A stretch of 46,955 bases of DNA from Desulfatitalea sp. UBA4791. GTDB lineage: Bacteria > Desulfobacterota > Desulfobacteria > Desulfobacterales > Desulfosarcinaceae. The stretch lies in assembly GCA_002402905.1 (NCBI GenBank), contig DHGT01000076.1:1-46955 (forward strand). Direction: 5' to 3'. This document shows positions 25,093 through 33,239 of the stretch, in pieces. Under the pieces are notes generated by a model. The model saw only the letters and a list, made by a program, of their open reading frames with translations, did no database searches and was not told where the DNA came from. Within the stretch, counting starts at the first letter, position 1, and each line of letters begins with the position of its first letter. The translations under genes and the position numbers were made by a program.

Positions 25093-25793
25093 TTCGGCTG
25101 GAGAATATCGATCGCGTTTTTAAGGTGGGCGACGAACGCGTTCACGCACTGCGTGATGTGACCCTGGCCGTCGCGGCCGGAGAGTGTCTGTCGATCATGG
25201 GGCCTTCCGGGTCCGGTAAATCCACGATGCTCAATATCTTAGGCTTGTTGGATCGACCGGATCGGGGGCGTTACCATCTGGAGGGACGGGACACCACGGC
25301 GTTGTCCGATCGCCAGCAGGCCGAGGTGAGACGCCACCGTATCGGCTTCATCTTCCAGTTTTTCCATCTGGTCCCGCGCCTGACAGCCGCCGAAAACGTC
25401 GAACTCCCCCTCATCCTGGCCGGGGTGAATCCATCGGATCGTAAAGCGCGTGTCACCGTTGCGTTGGAAAGGCTCGGGCTGGCCGACCGGGCCAGACATC
25501 GGCCGGACCAGCTTTCCGGCGGCCAGCGTCAACGGGTGGCCATTGCCCGGGCCACCATCATGCGGCCGGCCATCGTGCTGGCCGACGAACCCACCGGCAA
25601 TCTGGACCGCGCTTCGGGCAAGGAGGTGATCCAGACCATCGAATTGCTGAACGCCGAGGGCATGACGGTGGTCATGGTGACCCACGATCCGGAAATCGGG
25701 CGCCGCACCCATCGGCAGGTGCGGATGATGGACGGACGCATCGAATTTGATAGCGGGTTTGACAGCGGGTCCGACAGCGGGGCCGATCCATGA
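25089..25793 (+). CDS. ABC exporter ATPase, MacB/LolD type
   Basis: A 234-residue nucleotide-binding protein starting at GTG, overlapping the preceding gene (GTGA). It is complete: Walker A GPSGSGKST, Q-loop in IGFIFQFFHLVPRL, signature LSGGQRQRVAIARA, Walker B VLADEPTGNLD, and the H-loop in MVTHDPE. The closest relatives are ATPases of MacB-type exporters, which power a periplasmic MFP. The C-terminus carries an unusual short repeat, DSGFDSGSDSG, from 12-base repeats at 25750-25785. The partner permease and MFP are both damaged. Confidence 0.92.
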   Translation: MIRLENIDRVFKVGDERVHALRDVTLAVAAGECLSIMGPSGSGKSTMLNILGLLDRPDRGRYHLEGRDTTALSDRQQAEVRRHRIGFIFQFFHLVPRLTAAENVELPLILAGVNPSDRKARVTVALERLGLADRARHRPDQLSGGQRQRVAIARATIMRPAIVLADEPTGNLDRASGKEVIQTIELLNAEGMTVVMVTHDPEIGRRTHRQVRMMDGRIEFDSGFDSGSDSGADP

Positions 25794-26490
25794 AGACCTG
25801 GGATTCGATCCGTTTTTGCACGGGTTCCTTGTCCGGTTATCCCCTGCGGACCAGCCTCATGCTACTGGCCATGGCGATCGGTGTCGCCGCCGTGGTGATG
25901 TTGACCTCCCTGGGAGAAGGGGCCCGCCTTTATGTGACCCAACAGTTCAGTTCCCTGGGCTCCCATCTGTTGATTGTTTTGCCGGGCCGCTCCGAAACCG
26001 TGGGTGGGCCGCCGCCGCTCATCGGTGAAACCCCGCGTGATTTGACCCTCGAAGATGCCCTGGCCCTGCAACGGAGCAGTGCCGTGGATCTCATCGCGCC
26101 GATCATGGTGGGGTCGGCGCCCGTGGCCCATGGCAACTTGACCCGTGAGACCGTGGTGCTCGGATCCACCGCCGAATTGTTGCCGGTTAGAAATCTGGTC
26201 GTGGCCCAGAGGCGTTTTCTGCCCGAAGGGGACATCGATCGCGCCGAAGCGTTTTGTGTTCTGGTGAAGCGATCGTTCTGGCCAGTCTGGGCGGGTTGGC
26301 CGGTCTGGCGGTCGGTGCCGGCGGCGCTTGGTTGCTGGGAGCGCTGGTGCCGAGCCTGCCCACCCACACGCCATGGAGCTATGTGCTCTATGCAGAACTG
26401 CTGTCTGCCGCGATCGGCCTGCTGGCCGGCGTCTTGCCGGCTCGGCATGCGGCACAGATGGACCCCATCGAGGCGTTACGGGCAGAATAG
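25790..26490 (+). pseudogene. MacB/FtsX-type ABC permease, internal deletion and frameshift
   Basis: The first frame gives the cytoplasmic start and first membrane helix with periplasmic start (LMLLAMAIGVAAVVMLTSLG, then GARLYVTQQFSSLGSHLLIV), and runs to about 26260. After a junction at about 26265 (local sequence carries GAAGCG and GTTCTGG twice, at 26247-26275) the other frame resumes as EAIVLASLGGLAGLAVG, LSAAIGLLAGVLPARHAAQM and DPIEALR, the conserved C-terminal FtsX-like helices. About 110-130 residues of the periplasmic part and of two helices are missing. The duplicated GAAGCG at the junction would fit a deletion between short repeats. Confidence 0.85.
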
Positions 26491-26578
26491 GCCGGCATTG
26501 ACAGGATGACGCACGAAGGTTATTTTGGCGCGCAAATCAGGTCCATGCAAACTTCCAGGGAATTAAATCCGAAACGCC

Positions 26579-27370
26579 TTACCGGGTTTCGGGCCGGCGC
26601 ATCGGATCGGTGTCGGCATCCATCCAGGCCGGAAAGTCTTTTCGGTACTGATCGAGAAGGTCGCGCCGCAGGGTGACGGTGGGCGTTGCTTCCTCAAACC
26701 ATCCTTCCATGAGAATCTCTCCGGTGGGCGATATCACCATCGACCCGCCATCATAGGTCAGGCCGTTGCCGTCGCGGCCCACGCGATTGACGGCGATCAC
26801 ATAACATTGATTTTCGATGGCGCGGGCCACCAACAGGGCGCGCCAGTGGGCCGATCGCCGCTCGGGCCAGTTGGCCACGAAGAGGGCCGCATCATATACA
26901 AGGCCCAGATTGCGCGTCCAGACGGGAAAGCGCAGGTCGTAGCAGATGAACGGACGGATGCGCCAGCCGCGGCATTCCACGGTGATATGCCCATGGCCGG
27001 GGGAGTAGATCTTCTCTTCGCCGGCATAGCGGAACAGGTGGCGCTTGTCGCAGGTGGCCAGGGTGCCGTCCGGGCGGGCCCACACCAGCCGATTGAAATA
27101 TCTGCCGCCCGCTTCGATCATCACGCTGCCGGTCAGCACCGCGCCCCTGGCTTGGGCCTTGCGGCGCAGCCAGGTCACGGCCTGGCCGGTCATCGGTTCG
27201 GCCAAGCGCGCGGCATTCATGCTGAAGCCGGTCGAGAACATTTCGGGCAGCACGATCAGATCGCCGGCCGTTTCCAATCGGTCGATGGCGGCGTCGAACC
27301 GGCCGATATTGGCCGCGACATCCTCCCAGACCAGATCGCTTTGCATCAGGGTCACGGTCAAATCCGGCAT
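26579..27370 (-). CDS. omega-amidase / carbon-nitrogen hydrolase (YafV/NIT2-like)
   Basis: A 263-residue nitrilase-superfamily enzyme. The catalytic triad is visible: glutamate in VLPEMFSTGF, lysine in TCDKRHLF, and cysteine in FICYDLRFPVW. These motifs match the YafV/Nit2 branch, which hydrolyses the terminal amide of 2-oxoglutaramate or 2-oxosuccinamate, giving ammonia and the 2-oxo acid. Its gene overlaps the end of the YbdL-like aminotransferase gene by 13 bases. That aminotransferase would make 2-oxoglutaramate from glutamine, so together they form the glutaminase II (methionine-salvage linked) route. Confidence 0.9.
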   Translation of the reverse strand: MPDLTVTLMQSDLVWEDVAANIGRFDAAIDRLETAGDLIVLPEMFSTGFSMNAARLAEPMTGQAVTWLRRKAQARGAVLTGSVMIEAGGRYFNRLVWARPDGTLATCDKRHLFRYAGEEKIYSPGHGHITVECRGWRIRPFICYDLRFPVWTRNLGLVYDAALFVANWPERRSAHWRALLVARAIENQCYVIAVNRVGRDGNGLTYDGGSMVISPTGEILMEGWFEEATPTVTLRRDLLDQYRKDFPAWMDADTDPMRRPETR

Positions 27371-28500
27371 AGCAACTCCGCGGCTTGAATGAGGGTTTGA
27401 TCCTGCTTGGCAAAACAGAAGCGCAGCACCTGATGATCCCGGCGGTCGTGGTAAAAGACCGACGGCGGAATGGCCGCCACGCCGAACTCGGTGGTCAGGC
27501 GCCGGGCGAATTCGATGTCCGGGGCGTCGGTGATGGCCGAGTAGTCCATTATCTGAAAATAGGTGCCGGCGCAGGGCAGAGGCTTGAAACGCGACGGCCG
27601 CATGTGTTCAAGGAACAGATCGCGCTTGCGCTGATAAAAGCCGGCCAGTTGAAGATAGTGTTCGGTGTGCTGCATGAAGTCGGCATAGGCCAACTGGACC
27701 GGCGTATTGGACGTAAAGGTGAGAAACTGGTGGATCTTTTGAAACTCGACGGTCATTTCCGGCGGCGCCGCGCAGTAGCCGATCTTCCAGCCGGTGGTGT
27801 GGTAGGTCTTGCCGAACGAGCTGACCACGAAACTCTTGCGGGCCAGTTCCGGGTGGCGCAGGAGGCTCTGGTGGGTCCGGCCGTCGAACACGATGTGTTC
27901 GTAAACCTCGTCGCCGAGGATGAAGAGGTCCCGGTCGGCGACGATGGCCTTCAACGCGGCCATGTCCTGCGCCTCGAGCACCGTGCCGGTGGGGTTGTGG
28001 GGCGAGTTGAGGATGATCAGCCGGGTGCGCGCGGTCAGGGCGTCACCCAGGCGATCCCAATCCACCCTATAATGCGGGAAGCTCAGGGGGATGAAGATCG
28101 GCACCCCGCCGTTGAGCTGGATGACGGGCACGTAGGCGTCGTAGGCCGGCTCGACTACGATTACTTCGTCGCCGGGGCGGACCACCGCCGAAATGGCGGC
28201 GAACAGCGCTTCAGTGGCCCCGGAAGTGATGGTGATCCAGGTGTCGGGATCGACATCGCAATCGTAAAGCGCCTTGATCTTTTCGGCGATGCGCTGCCGC
28301 AGGGCCGGCACCCCCTGCATGGGTGCATACTGGTTCATGCCGCTGCGCATGTGGTGGCCGACCCGTTCGATCAGTTCGGCCGGCGCATCGAAATCGGGAA
28401 ATCCCTGGGATAAGTTGATAGCCCCGTGGTCGGCGGCCAGCTTGGACATGACCGTGAAGATGGTGATGCCCACATCAGGCAGCTTGGATTGGATCGTCAT
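27358..28500 (-). CDS. ybdL: methionine/glutamine aminotransferase, class I fold (YbdL-like)
   Basis: A 380-residue PLP enzyme. Motifs: NLSQGFPDFDAP (residues 29-40), NQYAPMQGVPALR, LNSPHNPTG, LGDEVYEHIVFDG with the PLP-binding aspartate and tyrosine, and SSFGKTYHTTGWKIGY with the Schiff-base lysine. These match E. coli YbdL and human kynurenine aminotransferase III / glutamine transaminase K. They transfer amino groups from methionine, glutamine or aromatic amino acids to 2-oxo acids such as 4-methylthio-2-oxobutanoate. GGGAGG stands before the ATG. 15 bases separate it from the WYL regulator gene, so the three genes are probably one operon. Confidence 0.9.
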   Translation of the reverse strand: MTIQSKLPDVGITIFTVMSKLAADHGAINLSQGFPDFDAPAELIERVGHHMRSGMNQYAPMQGVPALRQRIAEKIKALYDCDVDPDTWITITSGATEALFAAISAVVRPGDEVIVVEPAYDAYVPVIQLNGGVPIFIPLSFPHYRVDWDRLGDALTARTRLIILNSPHNPTGTVLEAQDMAALKAIVADRDLFILGDEVYEHIVFDGRTHQSLLRHPELARKSFVVSSFGKTYHTTGWKIGYCAAPPEMTVEFQKIHQFLTFTSNTPVQLAYADFMQHTEHYLQLAGFYQRKRDLFLEHMRPSRFKPLPCAGTYFQIMDYSAITDAPDIEFARRLTTEFGVAAIPPSVFYHDRRDHQVLRFCFAKQDQTLIQAAELLCRI

Positions 28501-28515
28501 GAAAGATTCCTCCCG

Positions 28516-29496
28516 CTATGAACAATAATTACCGGCCATGGCGCGGATTTCCTCGGCCACCGCAAGGCGCAGGCGGTCGGGCGATAACACCGTGGCCGCC
28601 GCTCCCCACTTGAGCACCCAATATTTTATTTCATCGATGCCGGCCACCTCGGCGCCGAAAATGACGCTGTCGTCGGCTTCGTCCGTCAATTCCTGGGTCG
28701 GGTGCCAGATTTTTTCCCGGATGTATCCGGCCGCCGTCGAATCGAAACGGATGCGCACCCGGACCGCTTCCCCCTGAAACACTCCGAAACTGGCCTGCAT
28801 GAAGGCATTGGCGTCAAAGTCGGACGGTGCCTGGAAGGTCTCTGCCACGAGCTCCAACCGCTCTACCCGGTCCAGGGCAAACAATCGGACCGCCTGCCGG
28901 AGGTGGCAAAAACCGATCAGGTAGAAGGTGTCCTGGTGGAACCACAGCCGGTAGGGAGCCACTCGGCGGTGGGTCGCGACGCCGCGGCTCATGCTGAAGT
29001 AGTCGATGTCGACGCAGCGCTGTTCACGGATGGCGCTCCTGACCTGGTCGAGCCGCGCTTCGATGCCGTCATAGGGTTTGTATGCTTTGAACCCGATTTC
29101 GACGGTTTGTCCCAAAGCATCCAGGTATTGGGTGTAGGCCGGCGGCAGGGTGGCCCTCACCTTCTCCAGCAGGGTCTCCAGCGACTCGTGGATGACCGTG
29201 CCGCGCAGCACCTGGAGCATGTCGCGGCTGAAATAGAGCGCCATCAATTCGGTCAGGCTCAGCGGCAGGGGCATCTGGTGCTTTCCCGCATCGAGGATCG
29301 ACCAGTAGGTTTTTCCGCCTTTCTGTTCGGTGAACAGCGGGAAACCAGCCTGCTGCAAGGCCTCCAGATCACGATAGATCGTACGCGAGTGGCAATCGAG
29401 GTCGCCGGCCAGTTCGCCGGCCGGTTTGCCCCTGGCCGATGCGATCAGGCTCTGGATGATTTTCCACTGCCGGCTGAGTTGGTCTCCGCGTGCCAT
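28516..29496 (-). CDS. WYL-domain transcriptional regulator
   Basis: About 326 residues starting at MARGDQLSRQW (ATG at 29496); an upstream in-frame start at 29568 is rejected because the added 24 residues are basic, non-domain sequence. N-terminal winged helix of the DeoR/HTH_11 kind (LAGDLDCHSRTIYRDLEAL, about residues 27-45); central WYL domain with YRLWFHQDTFYLIGFCHLR holding the WYL-type signature (here LWF/FYLIG) and RLFALDRVERLEL, and the WCX C-terminal part. WYL domains bind ligands, perhaps nucleotides or nucleic acids. It probably controls the aminotransferase / omega-amidase genes that follow it. Confidence 0.88.
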   Translation of the reverse strand: MARGDQLSRQWKIIQSLIASARGKPAGELAGDLDCHSRTIYRDLEALQQAGFPLFTEQKGGKTYWSILDAGKHQMPLPLSLTELMALYFSRDMLQVLRGTVIHESLETLLEKVRATLPPAYTQYLDALGQTVEIGFKAYKPYDGIEARLDQVRSAIREQRCVDIDYFSMSRGVATHRRVAPYRLWFHQDTFYLIGFCHLRQAVRLFALDRVERLELVAETFQAPSDFDANAFMQASFGVFQGEAVRVRIRFDSTAAGYIREKIWHPTQELTDEADDSVIFGAEVAGIDEIKYWVLKWGAAATVLSPDRLRLAVAEEIRAMAGNYCS

Positions 29497-29785
29497 AGTG
29501 ATTTCCGGGCAGTGCCTTTGGATTGTTTTTTTCCATTGGCGCCGCCTCGATCTTGAACCAGAATTCATTTTTTGAGATAGCTTGTATAGACGTGGGATCG
29601 GGTTTTGTCAAAACAATGGATTGGATCCCGGCGATTCTTACTGAACGCCATTCATTATACCCGAGCCTGCCACAACCGTTGCCATGCGAATTTTTATCTC
29701 AAACAACGCCTGGAAAGCAGGCCCTTCAGGGTGAATCACATTCAGTTGGAATTGCTGGATTGGATCTCACTCAACTTCATGAAGT
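29497..29785. other. left part of a 453-bp intergenic region; promoter zone of divergent genes
   Basis: The 453 bases between the WYL regulator (minus) and the FMN oxidase gene (plus) hold no coding sequence. The left part is AT-richer than its surroundings and includes a short palindrome CTTCATGAAG at 29776-29785. The right part is occupied by the palindromic repeat described separately at 29786. I see no gene in it. Confidence 0.5.
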
Positions 29786-29928
29786 AGTGTCCGTCCACAA
29801 ATAGGCAAATTGGGTCGAGATCAAGGCACGCGAAAAATTTAACCGCAGGCATATGGTCGATATTCCGAGGATTAAATTTTTCGCGCAACGCGGATATCGG
29901 GTCAATTGGCCATTTGTGGATGGGCACT
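29786..29928. repeat. 143-bp palindromic repeat, copy 1 (MITE-like)
   Basis: The element reads GTGTCCGTCCACAAATAGGC at the left and ends with CCATTTGTGGATGGGCAC at the right, so its arms are inverted repeats of each other over about 63 bases (left CGCGAAAAATTTAACCG pairs with CGGATTAAATTTTTCGCGCA-type sequence on the right), with a centre near CATATGGTCGATATT. A second full copy lies at 43752-43893 and a half copy at 46893. It has no transposase. It ends 22 bases before the start of the FMN oxidase gene. A non-autonomous mobile element or a long RNA hairpin are both possible. Confidence 0.85.
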
Positions 29929-29949
29929 AAGGAAGGAGTCGACTCAATT

Positions 29950-30960
29950 ATGAAAGAGATTCGTCAAACCGCCAGGGAACGGATGAAGGGCTTTTGCCGG
30001 GTTTGCCCGGTCTGCGACGGCCGTGCCTGTGCCGGTGAAGTGCCCGGCATGGGTGGTATTGGAACCGGCGGCGCCTTTGCCGCCAATGTGGCGGCCCTCG
30101 CCATGCGGCGCTTGAACATGCGCGTCTTGCACGATGTCGCCGAGCCGCGCACCGACATCGAGCTGTTGGGCAAAAGGTTGCGTTTGCCGGTTCTGGCCGC
30201 GCCCATCGGCGGGGTTTCCTTCAACATGGGCGGTGCCATTTCCGAAGATGCGTATATCGAGGCGGTGTTGTCCGGGTGCGTGGCGGCCGGTACGCTTGGC
30301 TGCGTGGGCGACGGCGTACCGGGCTTTATTCACGAAGCCGGTTATGCGGCCATCGAATCCCTGGCCGGCGCCGGTATTCCCTTTATCAAGCCCTGGGAAG
30401 CGGCCGAGTGGCAAGGTAAAGTGGAAAAGGCGCTGGCCGCCGGGGCCGACATCATCGGCATGGATGTGGATGCCGCCGGCCTGGTCACACTCAAGCTGAT
30501 GGGACGGCCGGTCTCGCCCAAACCCGTGGATGCGTTGCGCCGCATCATCGAGAACCTGCCGGTCAAGTTCATTTTAAAAGGCATCATGACCCCGGACGAG
30601 GCCCGCCTGGCGGCGGACGCGGGCGCCCACGCCATCGTGGTCTCCAATCATGGCGGCCGGGTGCTGGACCACACGCCCGGCACGGCCGACGTCCTGCCTG
30701 ACATCGCGGCGGCGGTCAAGGGACGGATCGCCATCCTCGCCGACGGCGGCGTGCGCAGCGGCGCCGATGTCCTCAAAATGCTGGCCCTGGGCGCCGATGC
30801 CGTGATGATCGGCCGTCCGATCAGCGTGGCCGCCATCGGCGGCGGAAAAGCGGGGGTCGAAACATATCTGAAGCAGATCGCATCGGAATTGCAGTCGGCC
30901 ATGGTGTTGACGGGAACCCGGGATTGTGCGGCGGCCGGCGAGCGTCTCTTGCGTGCCTGA
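29950..30960 (+). CDS. FMN-dependent alpha-hydroxy-acid dehydrogenase/oxidase
   Basis: A 336-residue TIM-barrel flavoprotein. The ATG at 29950 is preferred over an in-frame ATG at 29914 that lies within the palindromic repeat. The family signature SNHGGR (about 230-235) contains the catalytic histidine and substrate-binding arginine, followed by GGVRSGADVLKMLALGADAV, the phosphate-binding part. The length is closer to short lactate/glycolate-oxidase-like proteins than to L-lactate dehydrogenase LldD (about 380). The N-terminus has three cysteines in CRVCPVCDGRAC (about residues 16-27), a feature of an uncharacterised anaerobic subgroup and a possible metal or Fe-S site. Substrate is probably L-lactate or another 2-hydroxy acid; acceptor unknown. 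Confidence 0.88.
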   Translation: MKEIRQTARERMKGFCRVCPVCDGRACAGEVPGMGGIGTGGAFAANVAALAMRRLNMRVLHDVAEPRTDIELLGKRLRLPVLAAPIGGVSFNMGGAISEDAYIEAVLSGCVAAGTLGCVGDGVPGFIHEAGYAAIESLAGAGIPFIKPWEAAEWQGKVEKALAAGADIIGMDVDAAGLVTLKLMGRPVSPKPVDALRRIIENLPVKFILKGIMTPDEARLAADAGAHAIVVSNHGGRVLDHTPGTADVLPDIAAAVKGRIAILADGGVRSGADVLKMLALGADAVMIGRPISVAAIGGGKAGVETYLKQIASELQSAMVLTGTRDCAAAGERLLRA

Positions 30961-30997
30961 TCGATCCAAACCCGCCTCGACATATGTCGATAATTGC

Positions 30998-31082
30998 GTT
31001 GACCCGTCCAAAGCGCGATGGTAACGTCCCGACGTTTTTGGGACGGGACGGCGGACAGGTCCGCCGCGACAACGGGGTCAAC
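30998..31082 (+). promoter_or_regulatory. structured leader upstream of aspS-gatC
   Basis: An 8-bp outer stem, GTTGACCC (30998-31005) with GGGTCAAC (31075-31082), encloses two hairpins: CGTCCC/GGGACG (31025-31030 and 31040-31045, loop with five T) and CGGCGGA/TCCGCCG (31049-31055 and 31060-31066, loop CAGG). The structure ends 24 bases before the start of aspS. A perfect multi-branched fold in an 85-nt stretch is unlikely by chance and suggests a cis-acting RNA or a small palindromic mobile sequence. I do not recognise a known riboswitch class. Confidence 0.55.
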
Positions 31083-31106
31083 TGTCACCAAAGAAAGGCG
31101 GCAACG

Positions 31107-33227
31107 ATGCCACACCATGACCGATCCAGCTGTGGACAGCTGCGTCTGGCCGATGCCGGGAAAGAGGTCACCCTGGCCGGCTGGGTGGACGCCCTCCGGG
31201 ATCACGGAGATGTTCTCTTCATTCACCTGCGCGACCGCAGCGGCATCGTGCAGGTCGTGTTTACCCCCGAAAGCACGCCCCAGGCGGTTTGCGACAAGGC
31301 CGCCGAGCTGAAAAGCGAATTCTGTGTGCAAATCACCGGCCGGGTGATCGAGCGGGCCGAAGGCACCGATAATCCCGGCATCGCCACCGGCCACATCGAG
31401 GTGGTGGCCGCTGACCTGGACATTCTCGGCCGTTGCGCCGCCCTTCCGTTTCAGATCTCGGAAAAATCCATGACCGCCGGCGCCGCCGTCAAGCGCGAAG
31501 AGACGGTGGGAGAGGATTTGCGGCTGCAATACCGCTACCTGGATTTGCGGCGTCCCACCATGCAGGAGCACTTGATCCGGCGTCATCGCATCGTCAAGAC
31601 CATACGCGATTTCTTGGACGAGCAGGGGTTTGTCGAGGTGGAAACCCCCATGCTGACCCGAAGCACGCCCGAGGGGGCCCGGGACTATCTCGTGCCCAGC
31701 CGCCATTTTCCCAAAAATTTCTATGCACTGCCCCAATCCCCGCAGTTGTTCAAACAACTGCTCATGGTGGGCGGCATGGAACGCTATTTCCAGATCGTGC
31801 GGTGTTTCCGGGACGAAGATCTGCGGCCCAACCGGCAGCCGGAATTCACCCAACTGGACCTGGAGGCCTCGTTCATCGACGAGGCGTATCTCTACACGCT
31901 TTTCGAGGAGCTCACCGTCCGTATCTTCAAGATCGGCGGTATCGACCTGCCGCGGCCCTTTCCCCGCATGACCTGGCAGGATGCCATGAACAGCACCGGT
32001 TCGGACCGCCCCGACCTGCGCTTCGGCATGACCTTCCAGGACGCCACCGATCTCTTCACCCAGACCCGCTACGGTATTTTTAAACAGATTCTCGAACGCG
32101 GCGGCTGCATCAAGGGGATCAATGTCAGGGGAGCGTCCGAACGGTTGAGCAAGAACGTGCTGCAGAACGAATATGCCAAGGAGATCGTGCCGGGATTCGG
32201 GGCCAAGGGCATGACCTGGATGCGGGTGATGGACGGCGGCCTGGAATCCAACATCGTGCAGTTCTTCAGCGAAGCGGAGCGCCGGGGGATTCTCGAGCGC
32301 TTCGACGCCCGGCCGGGAGACGTCATTTTAATGATCGCCGATCCCTCCTGGTCCCTGGTCTGCACGGCCCTGGGGCAGTTGCGCCTGCACCTGGCCCACC
32401 GTTTGGATCTGATTCCCCAAGGGGTCTATTACCCGCTGTGGGTCACCGATTTTCCCCTGTTCGAGGCCGCGGACGAGGGCGTGACCTCCAGCCACCACCC
32501 GTTTACCATGCCGGACCGTACCGATTTCGATCCCGGCAACACAGACCAGCTGCTCGCCCTGCGGTCGCGCGCCTACGATCTGGTGATGAACGGCGAAGAG
32601 CTGGGGGGCGGCAGCATCCGCATCAACGATCGCGGCCTGCAACAGCGGATTTTTCAGGCCCTGGGGCTGGGTGAGCAGGAGGTGGCGGAAAAATTCGGCT
32701 TCTTCCTCAAGGCGCTGGAATTCGGCGCCCCGCCGCACGGCGGCATCGCCCTGGGCATCGACCGGGTCGTGGCCATGATTCTGGGCGCCGCCTCGATCCG
32801 CGAAGTGATCGCCTTTCCCAAGAATCGCAGCGCCTTCTGCCCGCTGACCCAGGCCCCCTCGACGGTGGCCTCCGCGCAGTTGGAGGAGCTGGGCCTGCTC
32901 GATCTGGGGGGGAACCGCCCGTTGCCCGGCGCCCATGCGAAGAAGGACCCGATCGAGACCTTGGCGTGGGTTTCGCGCATCGGTATCGACGACCCGGAAC
33001 GGCCGGCCATCGCGGATGCACTGGCACAGGCCGTCGCCTGCGCCGAACGGGTCGACCGGCAGGCATCCCCGCAGGAAGCACCGCTCTTTCGGGTCGCGGC
33101 CGTATCTAACCGGACCCGGGAAGGCCGCGAGGCGCGTATCCATCCCCTGTCGGAAAACGGCGAACTGTTTAAAAACGCACCCGCAGAGAAGGGCGGTTTT
33201 TTCAAGACGGCTGCCGTCCTGGATTGA
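31107..33227 (+). CDS. aspS: aspartyl-tRNA synthetase fused to GatC domain
   Basis: A 706-residue protein. Residues 1-600 are a full bacterial AspRS: OB-fold anticodon domain (GWVDALRDHGDVLFIHLRDR), catalytic core with LPQSPQLFKQLLMVGGMERY, motif 2 CFRDEDLRPNRQPEFTQLD, GAD insertion, and motif 3 GIALGIDRVVAM. The histidine in RDHG is, as I recall, typical of non-discriminating AspRS that also charge tRNA-Asn. Residues about 612-706 match GatC: ETLAWVSRIGIDDPERPAIA, a helical middle, then FKNAPAEKGGFFKTAAV, corresponding to NAPExxxGFFxVPKV in GatC. ATG at 31107 begins the family's usual N-terminus; upstream in-frame sequence overlaps the folded leader. The next genes encode GatA- and GatB-like proteins, so the fusion would tether the amidotransferase to the synthetase. 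Such fusions have, to my memory, been annotated in related bacteria. Confidence 0.9.
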   Translation: MPHHDRSSCGQLRLADAGKEVTLAGWVDALRDHGDVLFIHLRDRSGIVQVVFTPESTPQAVCDKAAELKSEFCVQITGRVIERAEGTDNPGIATGHIEVVAADLDILGRCAALPFQISEKSMTAGAAVKREETVGEDLRLQYRYLDLRRPTMQEHLIRRHRIVKTIRDFLDEQGFVEVETPMLTRSTPEGARDYLVPSRHFPKNFYALPQSPQLFKQLLMVGGMERYFQIVRCFRDEDLRPNRQPEFTQLDLEASFIDEAYLYTLFEELTVRIFKIGGIDLPRPFPRMTWQDAMNSTGSDRPDLRFGMTFQDATDLFTQTRYGIFKQILERGGCIKGINVRGASERLSKNVLQNEYAKEIVPGFGAKGMTWMRVMDGGLESNIVQFFSEAERRGILERFDARPGDVILMIADPSWSLVCTALGQLRLHLAHRLDLIPQGVYYPLWVTDFPLFEAADEGVTSSHHPFTMPDRTDFDPGNTDQLLALRSRAYDLVMNGEELGGGSIRINDRGLQQRIFQALGLGEQEVAEKFGFFLKALEFGAPPHGGIALGIDRVVAMILGAASIREVIAFPKNRSAFCPLTQAPSTVASAQLEELGLLDLGGNRPLPGAHAKKDPIETLAWVSRIGIDDPERPAIADALAQAVACAERVDRQASPQEAPLFRVAAVSNRTREGREARIHPLSENGELFKNAPAEKGGFFKTAAVLD

Positions 33228-33239
33228 GAGGTCACACCG

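Noticed and set aside
29605..29804. Small ORFs in the gap before the FMN oxidase gene
   Set aside because: They have no ribosome site and extend into the palindromic repeat; no recognisable domain.
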